Part shown: piece after piece, positions 17,450 through 27,764 of the stretch
How the letters are laid out: the number at the start of each line of letters is the position of its first letter
Numbering within the stretch: the stretch's first letter is position 1
Assembly (NCBI RefSeq): GCF_000238295.3
Contig: NZ_AHCD03000035.1
Location: forward strand, 62,001 to 126,000
Source: Pseudoalteromonas rubra
Lineage (GTDB): Bacteria > Pseudomonadota > Gammaproteobacteria > Enterobacterales > Alteromonadaceae
DNA length: 64,000 nucleotides
Direction: 5' to 3'
Translations under genes and position numbers: made by a program
The notes under the pieces: model-generated
Told to the model about the DNA's origin: nothing
The model's input: the letters and a program-made list of their open reading frames with translations, nothing else
Database searches by the model: none

Positions 17450-19008
17450 GAAACACAGTCACCATCACCATTAATAAAAATAAAGAGAAAGTGCTGTCTG
17501 AACAACTTGTCAGCTTAAAGGTAAATCAGCAATTTAACTGCATTCCCAGTGCTGAAATGACACTCGTCACTGGCAATTTTAGTGATCGTGTTTACCCACT
17601 ATTTCAGGATCCCCAGTTTGAATTGGGCAAGCCAATCGACATTTATGCCAGGTACGAGGAAAGCGGCGCTCGGGATACATTGTTGTTCAGTGGCATCATC
17701 ATGGAGCGATACGCAGAAGTTAAAAGTAAGTTGCCGGTAATGCGCATCGTTATGCAGGATCCTGCTTCACGACTACGTACATCGATTGCGTCCAGGTTGT
17801 TTTCAGATAAAACCGACGCTGACATCATCAAACAGGTGCTGGCCGAACATGAGGGGCTAAAGCTGGCTGGTCAGGCGGCAGGCAAGCTGGATACCATCCG
17901 GCATGATCAATGGGTACAAATGCAGCAGAGCGATTGGGACTTTATATTGCAGCAGGTTCTGGCAAATGGTTTGTTGGTAAAACCGGCAAACGGTGAAATA
18001 CAGATAGTTGACTTAAATGAGCCTAGTAGTCAGAAACTCAAAATAGATCTGGGAGTAGAGCGTTCTGTACTGGATTTTAGTCTTTGCCACAGTGGCCGGG
18101 ATTTGTATTCATCTGTGTCGATTGAATACTGGGATCAGGCAGAAAATACCTTCGATCAGGTTGAAAAAACCTTTGGAGACGATGCAACCAAGCACCTAAA
18201 GAATGCAAAAGGGCAGTTTTTTTTACCTCAGCTGACGACAAAAAAACAAGCTTTGAGTGCGCTGTCATATTTTGAACTTCAACAGGTACTGAATAAAAAC
18301 TCTGGCTCGGTCACGATAGCAGGAAACTCTGATGTTGAGCTGGGGCAAACGTTGGAGTTGAGCCGGTTTCCCGATATTGTCTCAGATAGCTTCACAATAA
18401 CTGGCGTGCAGCACACCCTCAGGGCCGGTCAGTGGACAACACAATTACAAATTGGCCAGACAAGCCTGCCATTATTAAACCAATATAATTTTCCTTTCAA
18501 AAATGTGCGTACCGGCATAGAAAGTGCGGAAGTACTTGAATGGCAGGCCGATCCATTAAAGCTGGGCAGAATTCCGGTTAATGTCCACAGTTTTGGAGAG
18601 GGTATTTACTGGGCGTACTGTGGCCAGCTGAGTGCCAGCGAAGAACAAGGGGGGTTTTTCATCCCTAAAAAAGGTGAACAGGTCTATATCGGTTTTATCA
18701 ACAGTAATCCTTCGCTAGGTGTCATTCTTACCTCTGTATATTCATCTGAAAAAAGTCTCCCAAAGCCCTTTAAGTTCGACCCGAAGTCGCCCAGTGGGGT
18801 GTTTTGGGGGGACGTGAATATGGTGTTTGAACCGGAAAACAAGGTGCTAAAGCTCACGACAGGTGACAAGAATGAGCTGCTTCTATCGATTGACAAAGGG
18901 ATGACCCTGACAACCAAAAACAGCCTGACAATCGAGTGTGCTAGTAAAGCAGAACTCAAATCGGATAGTTCAGTCACCATTAAAGGCCAGGTTATCAACT
19001 TAAACTAA
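17446..19008 (+). CDS. eCIS central spike / hub protein (Afp8, VgrG-like)
   Basis: This 520-residue protein has VgrG organisation. The gp27-like hub domains come first (NQQFNCIPSAEMTLVTGNF; then DADIIKQVLAEHEG and WDFILQQVLANGLLVKPANG). An OB-fold (about 365-430: EWQADPLKLGRIPVNVHSFG ... GGFFIPKKGEQVYIGFINSN) and a short beta-prism needle of repeated strands (KLTTGDKNELLLSIDKG, LTTKNSLTIECASKAELKSD, VTIKGQVINL) follow. It sits at the baseplate centre and is tipped by the PAAR protein encoded next. No C-terminal effector extension is present. Confidence 0.93.
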   Translation: MRNTVTITINKNKEKVLSEQLVSLKVNQQFNCIPSAEMTLVTGNFSDRVYPLFQDPQFELGKPIDIYARYEESGARDTLLFSGIIMERYAEVKSKLPVMRIVMQDPASRLRTSIASRLFSDKTDADIIKQVLAEHEGLKLAGQAAGKLDTIRHDQWVQMQQSDWDFILQQVLANGLLVKPANGEIQIVDLNEPSSQKLKIDLGVERSVLDFSLCHSGRDLYSSVSIEYWDQAENTFDQVEKTFGDDATKHLKNAKGQFFLPQLTTKKQALSALSYFELQQVLNKNSGSVTIAGNSDVELGQTLELSRFPDIVSDSFTITGVQHTLRAGQWTTQLQIGQTSLPLLNQYNFPFKNVRTGIESAEVLEWQADPLKLGRIPVNVHSFGEGIYWAYCGQLSASEEQGGFFIPKKGEQVYIGFINSNPSLGVILTSVYSSEKSLPKPFKFDPKSPSGVFWGDVNMVFEPENKVLKLTTGDKNELLLSIDKGMTLTTKNSLTIECASKAELKSDSSVTIKGQVINLN

Positions 19009-19018
19009 GGAGCAAAGC

Positions 19019-19417
19019 ATGGGCATGCCAGCTGCAAAGCAAGGTGACAAAATTGTATCACCAGCCGACATACACTTAGTCGAAATGCCGACACCAGCAG
19101 GTCCGGTCGTCGTGCCGTTACCTTTTCCATTTAGCGGACAATTGACAGATGGTTTGAGTAACGATGTAAAAATTATGGGTAAGCCTGCGGCAACCAAGGA
19201 CAGTTCGGGTAAGAATCAACCAAAACATGTGCAGATCGGAACCCGCTTCATAAATCAGCCTACCAATGTTGGCACCGTTTTCATGGGCAGTATGAGCGTA
19301 AAAATCAATGGTAAACCCGCCGCGCGAATGGGGGATCCGGTTTGTACGTGTAATGACCCCAATGCTGTACCTGTCGGGAAGATCGTGGCATCGGGTTCAG
19401 TGAGGGTCGGCGGATGA
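19019..19417 (+). CDS. eCIS PAAR-like spike tip (Afp10-like)
   Basis: This 132-residue protein has paired PAAR-like repeats: MPAAKQGDKIVSPADIH near the start and MSVKINGKPAARMGDPVCTC near residue 100. It ends with strand-forming Gly/Val residues. PAAR proteins sharpen the spike and bind a metal ion through His and Cys; candidate ligands are H21 and the CTC pair. AAGGAG precedes the ATG. It overlaps the next gene by 4 bases. No toxin domain is fused. Confidence 0.9.
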   Translation: MGMPAAKQGDKIVSPADIHLVEMPTPAGPVVVPLPFPFSGQLTDGLSNDVKIMGKPAATKDSSGKNQPKHVQIGTRFINQPTNVGTVFMGSMSVKINGKPAARMGDPVCTCNDPNAVPVGKIVASGSVRVGG

Positions 19418-19824
19418 ATCGGGATGAATTTATAGGTAAAGGCTGGAAGTTTCCGGTTGGGTTCAGTGAGTACGGCGCGATGCTGGATATTGCGGTGTGT
19501 AATCAGGACATCCAACAGAGCTTACTACTTTTACTGACGACGATACCTGGAGAGCGCATTGCGCATCCTTTGTTTGGATGCGACTTAAACCAGTATATGT
19601 TTCGTTCAATTAGCAATTCTCTGTTGTCTGATATTAAACAAACCATACTGACAGCGATTACCTTGTTTGAAGTGCGTATTCAGGTACTACAGATAATGGT
19701 CAACCGCAGTGTTAGCCAGTCCGTTACCTTAGAGATAGCAATCAACTATCAGCTCAACCATACCAACTCCAGATACAACCTGGTCATTCCCTTTAACCTA
19801 ATTGATGGATTCCAGATTTCATGA
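19414..19824 (+). CDS. eCIS baseplate wedge protein, gp25-like (Afp9)
   Basis: This 136-residue protein of the T4 gp25/GPW family nucleates sheath assembly on the baseplate. It shows the family core: a leading GWKFPVGF, DIQQSLLLLLTTIPGERIAHPLFGCDLNQYM (split over residues ~27-57, with the conserved Pro-Gly-Glu-Arg and Pro-x-x-Gly-x-x-L signature) and a C-terminal strand pair. It overlaps its neighbours by 4 bases on each side. Confidence 0.93.
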   Translation: MNRDEFIGKGWKFPVGFSEYGAMLDIAVCNQDIQQSLLLLLTTIPGERIAHPLFGCDLNQYMFRSISNSLLSDIKQTILTAITLFEVRIQVLQIMVNRSVSQSVTLEIAINYQLNHTNSRYNLVIPFNLIDGFQIS

Positions 19825-22800
19825 AACAGTCAGATATTGCAAATACAACATGTTGCTCAACGCTAAGTGGAACGACTGCCCAAATACCGCCGGAGTTGAA
19901 ACCAGGTTATTTTCAGGCGGAACCACGCGACACACTTTACTGGCTTCACCAGTTTAAACAATGGAGTGTGGGTCTTGATGGTCAGTTGAATCAATTACTT
20001 CCTGAAGGGATCAGCGAATTGTTGCTAGCAGAGTATATTGCCGATCCGAGAGCAGTCATTGATCAAAATGTGTTGTCACAAGAGCAGATTGAACAACTAC
20101 AGCAGCCACAGCGTATTGTATTGTTCTATTTTTTGAAAAAATTGTCCAAGTTCAACGAAGAAAATAAAACCATAACAACTGACTTCAAAAATTACATTGC
20201 CAGGAATATTTTAGGGTTTGAACCAAATCCAGCACTGGCGGAACGGATCATCACATTCTTGGACCTCAGTGCGGCACCTTTGCTAGAGCAACAAAATGAG
20301 GACATTGAATTAAAAGCCTATGTAGAAGGCCGTGACCGGCCACTTAAATATGAAGTGGAGTGCGGATTTGATTTTCACGCGATTAACCTGAAAAAGCTTA
20401 TGTCGGTGAACCCAGACGTAGTCAGCAAATCTCAATTTGTTGTCACCGACTATAAACTCCCTTTGTATAACCCGCACAACCTTAAGGCGAGTAAGCAAAA
20501 TACGCTACACCCTCTCGCACCAGTTGAAGCAAAGCGAGGTAGAGTATTTGAGCGCGCCTGGGCATTTAGTTCTGAGCTACTAAACTTATCTCAGGGTACC
20601 CGGACAATCACACTCACATTAGACATTTCTGACGAGTTTGGGAGTACTCAAGCAAAGGACATAAAAGTTGAGCATGTTAACTTTTTCATAAGTACGGCAG
20701 CGGGTTGGGAAAAGCTGAATACGCCAACACAGAACAAGGACTGCCCTTGCGAGTTCACGTTTAAGCTGTCGGCAGAATTCCCTCCTATTGTAGCCATATC
20801 ACAACCAGAGCCTTACGAAGCGTTTGCGGCAGACGCGCCAAGTATAAAAATTGTTTCGAATCAACAGTGGAGCATTGTGTGTGAAGACCTCACCGTTGAA
20901 GTAAACGGGTTGACTCCTGAGCTTGTGCGTAACCAGGATACTGTGATGTCGCCAGAGGGCAGTTTAGTGCTTTTTGGTGATGATGCACCTGAACAAGCCA
21001 TATTTAGCTTCGCACATCCGGAACTGGCGCTTAAGCCCATTAGCGAAATGAACCTAACACTGCACTGGCTGGGAAAACCGAAAGACCTGACTGAATATTA
21101 TAAAGCTTACGATAAGCCGCAAGCCGATTTTAAGGTACAAGTTAATACAATAAAAGAGTCAAAGGTCGTTGGGGTTGCCAAAGACCAGGCACTTTTTAAA
21201 ACGTGTTCCATCGAGAAGAAAAGCGAACAAACGGAGGTAATTGATACAATTAATCCTTCATCAAATCAGTTACCAAACCAAGCAACAAATCAGTCAGAGA
21301 ACGCAAGCTCAGATACACTTGAAGTCGAAACTTGCGAGTTGACTGAGGCGCTGAACAATAGCGACTGGAAAACAGCCGAAGCCGATCCTCTATCGCAAGA
21401 TTTGTATTTTGAAATTCAGTTAACAGGACAAAGTTTTGGTCATGCAGAATATCCTCTGTTGATGACAAACTATGCCGTCGACTTTGCTGCTTACAGAAAG
21501 CTAATGGATGAAGCTGTACAGAAGCTAATTGACTCGATAGCTAACGAGTTGCTCGTACTGAAAAAGCTACTCGAATCTGACCCCAATCCTGAGCTAACTA
21601 GCCTTATTGAGTATCTAGAACAGCTTACAAAAACGCTGAACGCTCAACCGTCTTTAACAGCAATGAAGCGAGAAATTGAAACGTCTATAATTCTGTTGGC
21701 TGGAGTCGAAAAACACGGTGAAAGTATCGAGCCCTTGGTAAATCAGCTGACCGCGTTTGTTCAAACACTTGTTGCCCCCACGCCTGTTAACTTGCCTTAT
21801 ATTCCTCAGATCAATCGACTGGATATATTTTATAAATCACCAGGAAACAGGGGAGCAGACGTTAGAACATATCGCCTGGAACCGGCGGGGTATATGCCAG
21901 TTGCGCATCACAAAGGGGCACTGGAACATGAAGAAAGCTCAAATAAGGAAGGTTTAAATAAAGGCTGTAAGGAGTTAGGTGACAGTACCCATGGTCAGGA
22001 AGAAAAAAATGACACTGATGCTGTAACTCGTATTGATTCAAAACCAAAGGCCGAGGATACAAGGCACTTACGCCCACTCTTAGGCCTGTATTTTGGTTTG
22101 GAAAACTTGCTTAAAAGCAAGGAGTCCAGGTTATTTTTTCATGGTATTCCAGGGGATTCGAACAGGCCAAAAGTCGCCATTCGCTGGTCCTATCTGGCAA
22201 AAACCGGCTGGCGGGAGCTTGATAAGTATCTTATCGAGGATGGGACGTACGGGCTGACACAAAGTGGTTTGTTGCGATGGATTACGCCGGATGATATTGA
22301 AAACAATAACCCATTAATGCCAACGGGTACCTATTGGATTGCCGCGGTACCTACTGAAGAAGGGCTCATCCCCGGCTGTAAAGATAAAAGCCAAGATCAA
22401 GCTAATAGCCAAGAAAACAGCCAAGATTACGAGGCCTATAAAGCACTTATGACAATACAAGCCGTGAGAAGCAACGGGTTTATAATTCGTCGAGAAATAG
22501 GAGATTTGCAAGACTGTGGTGACATTACACAATTGCCAGTAGACAGCAAGTTGTTCTTAGACGGCAAAAGAGAGCAACTACCTGAGTTCTATACCATAGC
22601 GCCAGGGAAAGAACCGGAAACAGAAGAAGAGCTCTGGACGCGAGCATTCAGTAGCGTGCGCTACAAAGGAAGAGCGGTCACAGTCAAGGATTTTGAAGAT
22701 TTCATTCTGACCCGTTTTGGCAATGTTATGCAGGTTAAGTGTATTCCGGCGGTGTTTGACAATTCACAAACGTTGACCCCGGACGAGCCAATAACCGTTA

Positions 22801-23393
22801 AAGCGGTGATTGTCGAAAAAAATCAGTCCTTATATCAGCCTTATCCATTAAAACGAAAGGTAGCAAGACAGTTATTAAAAGACATAACTAAGCAGGTGTT
22901 GACACAAACGACGCCATTTATGTCCAGTGCTGACACTCAGCCGCCTTGTGAAGGCGACCGGCCTATTGTATTTGAAGCCGTGAATCCGACCTACCGAAAT
23001 GTCTCTTTTCGAATTGTGGTCAAGTTTCGCACCAGCCAACAAGAAGAAGACAACAAGAGAGCGCTATTGGCGGCGTTGGAAGACTTCATTAACCCTTGGG
23101 TCAAATACCGAGACACCCCCTTAAAGTTTGGCTGTTGGTTCACTTACGGTGAACTACTGAGCTATCTGCAACAAATCGAGTGCGTAGAAGCAATATTAAA
23201 TCTCAAGCTTAGTACGGCAGATGGCAGAAGCTTGTGCCCAACCAAATCTGATGTATTTCAGCCAGATCAGGTGGCTATTTTCTGTAAGAAAAACACCACT
23301 ATTGAGGTAGTGGACCACTTTTCAGAGTACGACCCATCAAAGTATCAGGGCATTGGGTACATGAAAATAAATCAAGATTTTTACGTCAAATAA
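19821..23393 (+). CDS. eCIS baseplate protein, J/gp6-like (Afp11)
   Basis: This large wedge protein of 1190 residues joins neighbouring wedges around the hub. The C-terminal third carries the baseplate J-like core (TRAFSSVRYKGRAVTVKDFE; FILTRFGNVMQVKCIPAVFD) and ends in the usual set of alternating strands and helices. Residues 420-510 and 690-760 are low-complexity, rich in Gln, Asn, Ser, Lys and Glu, and look like flexible insertions. Position between the gp25-like gene and the second baseplate gene agrees with Afp loci. A 4-base overlap with the upstream gene supports the start. Confidence 0.87.
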   Translation: MKQSDIANTTCCSTLSGTTAQIPPELKPGYFQAEPRDTLYWLHQFKQWSVGLDGQLNQLLPEGISELLLAEYIADPRAVIDQNVLSQEQIEQLQQPQRIVLFYFLKKLSKFNEENKTITTDFKNYIARNILGFEPNPALAERIITFLDLSAAPLLEQQNEDIELKAYVEGRDRPLKYEVECGFDFHAINLKKLMSVNPDVVSKSQFVVTDYKLPLYNPHNLKASKQNTLHPLAPVEAKRGRVFERAWAFSSELLNLSQGTRTITLTLDISDEFGSTQAKDIKVEHVNFFISTAAGWEKLNTPTQNKDCPCEFTFKLSAEFPPIVAISQPEPYEAFAADAPSIKIVSNQQWSIVCEDLTVEVNGLTPELVRNQDTVMSPEGSLVLFGDDAPEQAIFSFAHPELALKPISEMNLTLHWLGKPKDLTEYYKAYDKPQADFKVQVNTIKESKVVGVAKDQALFKTCSIEKKSEQTEVIDTINPSSNQLPNQATNQSENASSDTLEVETCELTEALNNSDWKTAEADPLSQDLYFEIQLTGQSFGHAEYPLLMTNYAVDFAAYRKLMDEAVQKLIDSIANELLVLKKLLESDPNPELTSLIEYLEQLTKTLNAQPSLTAMKREIETSIILLAGVEKHGESIEPLVNQLTAFVQTLVAPTPVNLPYIPQINRLDIFYKSPGNRGADVRTYRLEPAGYMPVAHHKGALEHEESSNKEGLNKGCKELGDSTHGQEEKNDTDAVTRIDSKPKAEDTRHLRPLLGLYFGLENLLKSKESRLFFHGIPGDSNRPKVAIRWSYLAKTGWRELDKYLIEDGTYGLTQSGLLRWITPDDIENNNPLMPTGTYWIAAVPTEEGLIPGCKDKSQDQANSQENSQDYEAYKALMTIQAVRSNGFIIRREIGDLQDCGDITQLPVDSKLFLDGKREQLPEFYTIAPGKEPETEEELWTRAFSSVRYKGRAVTVKDFEDFILTRFGNVMQVKCIPAVFDNSQTLTPDEPITVKAVIVEKNQSLYQPYPLKRKVARQLLKDITKQVLTQTTPFMSSADTQPPCEGDRPIVFEAVNPTYRNVSFRIVVKFRTSQQEEDNKRALLAALEDFINPWVKYRDTPLKFGCWFTYGELLSYLQQIECVEAILNLKLSTADGRSLCPTKSDVFQPDQVAIFCKKNTTIEVVDHFSEYDPSKYQGIGYMKINQDFYVK

Positions 23394-23415
23394 TTTACAG
23401 AGCGGAACGAAACGA

Positions 23416-25614
23416 ATGACTAATCAAAACAGCGGTAAGCGCGACCAAATAAAAGAATTCTTCAAAACGGGTGACAGGCCAACTCAACAACAATTTGCTG
23501 AATGGATAGATGCATGCCTAATACAAGAGAGTGACGATATTTATGGAAAAGACAACTGTATTGGGATCGGCACAAAAGAGCCTACTGCTCGCCTGAGTGT
23601 TGAGCTAAAAGAGCCGCAGTCAGACGTCTATTCTTTTAGTTCGTATGCGATCTGGCAGGACAAAAATAGCGGAAAATCTGAGTCTAAATTTGGGGTAACA
23701 CATGCTCTGAATGATACATCACCCGCAGTTTGTTTAAGCGCAAATGGAAAAACAGATCTGATGCTCGGCCATTTTGATGAAATGTTTGCTTCGGCTGTGA
23801 CAATCACACCAAATGGATATGTGGGCATTGGCACCGAGTCGCCAGACGTGTTACTTCACGTATGTGGTCAATCTGATAACAAGGAAGGTGACTATAAAAA
23901 GGCGAAAATTGGGTTCGATGAAGGTAGGCTAAGCGCAGATAACTTGACCCTCAAAGGAACTAGCCCAAGCATTTTATTGGAGGAAACAAAGGCAGACAAT
24001 TCAAAGGGAGCAGAGTTTTCACTTGTTGCAGAAAACGAACTGTTTAGATTAGGTGCATCGAGGCAGCCTGAGCGTCAGGCATTACAGGTTTCTGCGGAGG
24101 GGTTCGTGGGCATTGGCTGTGCACCCGACAGGGCGGGACAAAGTGAATGTAAGTCGAGTCAGTTAAAAGTTAATGGTCATACCTCAATTAAAGGCGATCT
24201 GACAGTTGAGGATGGCACCATCAAATCGCCAAACGCTGATTTATCTATTCGGTCAATTCACCTTGACGGTAATGTAAATATGCGAGCGAAAGAAACGCTC
24301 TACGCCACTGGGACAACGCGCTACCTGGACCTGGAAGAAAGTGCAATTAACCTAAAAACACTGAGCCTGGGAGATGGTTATACTAGCCAGGAGCCTTTAG
24401 AAGCAAACTCATGGTATACAATCGCGGAACTATCGTCGCAGCCGTCATCACGCGGAAGTGCAGCCTCTTATCTGATCAATTTGGACACCGAAAACCCAAA
24501 TACTCGCTCTACTTTAATAGTAACCGTTGCGCTCAACAATAAAGAAGCTGCGCTCAATGACACTGTCGACATTAATGTGTCGATGAACACGATGAATGTG
24601 GCTGACCCAAAAAAACTGTCGTTGTCTGAAATCAGATTAATTAAAAAAGAGTGCAACACAATCAGCTTGCAACTCAAGACAAATAATCCCGATAGTAAAA
24701 TTATTGCACATGGGCACTTTGCTGTTTTAAGTAATTTAGCCAAGCACCCCTGGAAGCCTGTGCCGTGGAATAAGTTTGAGCTAGAGAGCTTGATGGATGA
24801 CTTTACTCTATCTTTGGACAGTGGGCTAATGACCTCAACTCAGGGGTTACAAGTTATCGGTAAAAGTGAGGAGGGGTCCAACGATAATCGTGCTGTAGAG
24901 CTCTCGACTCAGGGAAGTGGCTGGTTCAGAGATAAAGTTGAGGTTGCAAAATCAAAAGTTCTACTCAGCTCACAGAGCGATGGTAGTGGACGGGCAGTGC
25001 TGTATGGCAAAGATAGTAAAGCAGGTATAGAGCTGTCTGCTGGTGAAAAGAAAGTGACGATCGGTGACAATCATCTACAAGAAGATGGGCGGTCTCTGCG
25101 CCTGACTCATGTTAAAGACGATGAAATAGCATTATTGTCTATCAATACAAATCCCCAAAGTGCATACAATCAAAAAGCATCGCTGGGCAGACAGTCATTT
25201 CAGACCGGGGATAACAAGTACTCAACTTTTCATGTCGCGCACCCAAGCGCTGAAATGCTGCACCTAGGGGCAAACTACAGCAACAATATTGCCATAGGGA
25301 ACTTCGATGAGAAGTTTAAGTCCCGGATTTATATCAATGGTAGCAACGGATGCGTAGGTATTGGCACAGACAATCCAAGCCAGCAACTCGATGTTGCCGG
25401 CAGTGCACATATCAAAGAAAACCTGGGGATTGGTGTTGAGAATCCGGTAGCCAGATTACACGTTGATGGTAACGCCGAGATTCAGGGCAGCCTAAAGCTA
25501 GGCCAGGGCACGTTAACTGTTAAAGGTGAGCAGCTGCTTCTCACGGTAGGTGATAAAACCTTTTCTGTCTCACTCACCGAGGTCAAATCGGATCAGGAGG
25601 AGGCTAAGTCATGA
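23416..25614 (+). CDS. Fibre- or collar-like eCIS protein with GIGT-P-L-V repeats
   Basis: This 732-residue protein has an N-terminal module seen in eCIS loci (KEFFKTGDRPTQQQFAEWID, residues ~12-32). Repeats of the form (V/I)GIG(T)xxPxxxL-x-V follow (about residues 47, 136, 230, 645 and 668), a pattern common in phage tail-fibre and adhesin shafts that fold as trimeric beta structure. It lies between two baseplate genes and overlaps the next by 4 bases. It is a candidate receptor-binding fibre or baseplate decoration. No typical Afp13-like (adenovirus-shaft) fibre is otherwise present in the operon. Confidence 0.7.
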   Translation: MTNQNSGKRDQIKEFFKTGDRPTQQQFAEWIDACLIQESDDIYGKDNCIGIGTKEPTARLSVELKEPQSDVYSFSSYAIWQDKNSGKSESKFGVTHALNDTSPAVCLSANGKTDLMLGHFDEMFASAVTITPNGYVGIGTESPDVLLHVCGQSDNKEGDYKKAKIGFDEGRLSADNLTLKGTSPSILLEETKADNSKGAEFSLVAENELFRLGASRQPERQALQVSAEGFVGIGCAPDRAGQSECKSSQLKVNGHTSIKGDLTVEDGTIKSPNADLSIRSIHLDGNVNMRAKETLYATGTTRYLDLEESAINLKTLSLGDGYTSQEPLEANSWYTIAELSSQPSSRGSAASYLINLDTENPNTRSTLIVTVALNNKEAALNDTVDINVSMNTMNVADPKKLSLSEIRLIKKECNTISLQLKTNNPDSKIIAHGHFAVLSNLAKHPWKPVPWNKFELESLMDDFTLSLDSGLMTSTQGLQVIGKSEEGSNDNRAVELSTQGSGWFRDKVEVAKSKVLLSSQSDGSGRAVLYGKDSKAGIELSAGEKKVTIGDNHLQEDGRSLRLTHVKDDEIALLSINTNPQSAYNQKASLGRQSFQTGDNKYSTFHVAHPSAEMLHLGANYSNNIAIGNFDEKFKSRIYINGSNGCVGIGTDNPSQQLDVAGSAHIKENLGIGVENPVARLHVDGNAEIQGSLKLGQGTLTVKGEQLLLTVGDKTFSVSLTEVKSDQEEAKS

Positions 25615-27764
25615 CTACTGAGCTAGCATTTGACGTTAATGATCCCGACTTTTTGTGTTTTTTACCGCCATCATTTGAGGGAAAAGTCGAATTCAGCTGG
25701 ACGGACTTTAATATTCACGATACCGGAGTTGCCACGCTCGAGGCCGTCAACTTTGCGCTTGACAACCTGGCGTACAGTTACAGCTTTCCAATTCAGGATT
25801 TGATGCAGGGACGTGAGTACAATGCTTTTGATGGGTGGTCCAGGCAGTTGCTGGAAACACCTTATGCGGTGACAGAAAATGATTATCGGGTCGTGCTCGC
25901 ACACGTTGATGGTGTAATTAACGCAGCGCTTTCACCCATCAAAACCCCACTCAATTCGGACGGTGGTAATACTAGTGATGACAACGCACTTGATTTACTG
26001 AGTGTCGATGTTGTTTACCTGTCTGGTGAGGAAAATGAAGAGGCTTGCTGGCAAGCCCTACTCAAAGAAAGAGGCATTGGAGATTACTTCAGCCCAATCA
26101 ATGTGAGCCGGTGCCAGGACCTGAAAGCCGAGGTTACGGTTCGTTTTTTACATCGACAAGATACACAAAAAAACCGATTGGCATTGGCAAGCACTTTACA
26201 ACAGGCGCTTTTACCTTATGCAATACCACAATATAAAATAGCGAATTCCTTATCTGCAGAACAGATTTTACAGCCAGCGCTCAATCCATCCGGGTTTAGC
26301 AAACAAATAATCGTCGCCAATTTGTACGCGGTGCTTGAAGATCTGAGCTTTGTATCATCAGTACAATCAATTGCTTTGAAAAAAGCAGGGGATAAAGAAG
26401 GGTTCCAGTATGCGCTGATTGAATATGCAGAACCCATGTTCAGTCGGCTTAGCGCTCTGTCTATCAATGACGATGCCGTTCTTATCAGTAGCTGGTGGGA
26501 GAATGAACAAGGGTTAAAAGCTGATAAAAGGTCAGAACTGGATAAAGAACAAGTACGGGCAGGGCAATACAGAGAATTAGGTAAATTTAACTCATTACAG
26601 CTGTCTTATACGGATAACTATCAGATTGGCAACAATTTACCTGCTGACTCTCAACAGTCAGTCCCGTTGCGTTCCTTTTTGTATTTTATGGATCAGGTGC
26701 GTGCCGACAGAGGTGCGCAAATGGACAATTTCAGTAATCTGTTTGCCATTCCTCACGTATCGAATTCTCGTGAGGCCAGAAGACTTGCGGATAAATCGCT
26801 CTATACGCACAGCCTGTTGAACAGCAAATACTATGCAGGCGTGTTGTCTAACTCTGATAAATGGGATACGGGCAACGCAAGCAGTGATCAAGCTTATGTT
26901 TCTACTATGTATGATCTGGAACAGGCAGATAAACGTCTGAACTTTCTGCTGGCCTTACATGGCGTCTCTAATTTGAAACCAGCCACTAAAACACAGGGTG
27001 AATTGGGGGCAAAAACTGTCGATGCTCATCGAGCAGAACAGATCCGATGTTTTCAACAGGAGCTTCAATTTAAACAAGCGTATTTGAGCCTGCTGCAATA
27101 TGGGCCGAATATCGACAGTTGTGATGATTTGCCAGCGATATTTCGTTCAACCGCATTACAACGTGCTCAACAGCTCATACATTTACAACTGAAGGACATA
27201 GGGATTGAAAATGTATTTTTGCTGGAACACTGTTTCTTAGCACCTGTATGGCAGCACTCATCAGACAAAGCGATACGGTTAAACTTTGGTGTTAGCGTAT
27301 TTTTATTTTTTGACCAAGGCAGTAGCGACAGAGCAACAGAGCTAAATGAAGCGGACAAGGCAAGGGTTTTAGATAGAGTAGCCAGTATTCTGCCTGTCTA
27401 TATGATCCCAAATATTAAATACGTAATAAATGGTGGAGGAAGCGACGTTGATTCCTTTAAAGCACTGTTGCACGACGCCTTCATCCCTAACATAAATGAG
27501 CAACAACAAGGCCTGTTGGCGCAATATCACCCGGAGAAACCACTACGAGATGAGCAGCAACGACGTTCAATGGAAGAACTCTATAATGATTGGGTGCTGC
27601 CGAATAGAGATTGGATCGACTACCGAACTGAGACTGCTCAGGCACAAGAGATTAGACAGCTTGAACAGAAGTTGAGTGAAGAGCGAGCTAAAGGTCTCCA
27701 GGAAATTGAAGCGCTAAAGCAGCAATTCGCCGCATTAATAAACAAAGAGCAAGGCCATGATTAA
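25611..27764 (+). CDS. eCIS baseplate component (Afp12-like)
   Basis: This 717-residue protein follows the Afp11 and fibre-like genes and precedes the tape-measure gene, the position of Afp12. The N-terminus (FDVNDPDFLCFLPPSFEG, then FSWTDFNIHDTGVATLEAVN) matches the conserved opening of this baseplate family. The C-terminal 35 residues form a charged coiled coil (EIRQLEQKLSEERAKGLQEI). It probably builds the second half of the wedge heterodimer. It overlaps the upstream gene by 4 and the downstream gene by 8 bases. Confidence 0.82.
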   Translation: MTTELAFDVNDPDFLCFLPPSFEGKVEFSWTDFNIHDTGVATLEAVNFALDNLAYSYSFPIQDLMQGREYNAFDGWSRQLLETPYAVTENDYRVVLAHVDGVINAALSPIKTPLNSDGGNTSDDNALDLLSVDVVYLSGEENEEACWQALLKERGIGDYFSPINVSRCQDLKAEVTVRFLHRQDTQKNRLALASTLQQALLPYAIPQYKIANSLSAEQILQPALNPSGFSKQIIVANLYAVLEDLSFVSSVQSIALKKAGDKEGFQYALIEYAEPMFSRLSALSINDDAVLISSWWENEQGLKADKRSELDKEQVRAGQYRELGKFNSLQLSYTDNYQIGNNLPADSQQSVPLRSFLYFMDQVRADRGAQMDNFSNLFAIPHVSNSREARRLADKSLYTHSLLNSKYYAGVLSNSDKWDTGNASSDQAYVSTMYDLEQADKRLNFLLALHGVSNLKPATKTQGELGAKTVDAHRAEQIRCFQQELQFKQAYLSLLQYGPNIDSCDDLPAIFRSTALQRAQQLIHLQLKDIGIENVFLLEHCFLAPVWQHSSDKAIRLNFGVSVFLFFDQGSSDRATELNEADKARVLDRVASILPVYMIPNIKYVINGGGSDVDSFKALLHDAFIPNINEQQQGLLAQYHPEKPLRDEQQRRSMEELYNDWVLPNRDWIDYRTETAQAQEIRQLEQKLSEERAKGLQEIEALKQQFAALINKEQGHD

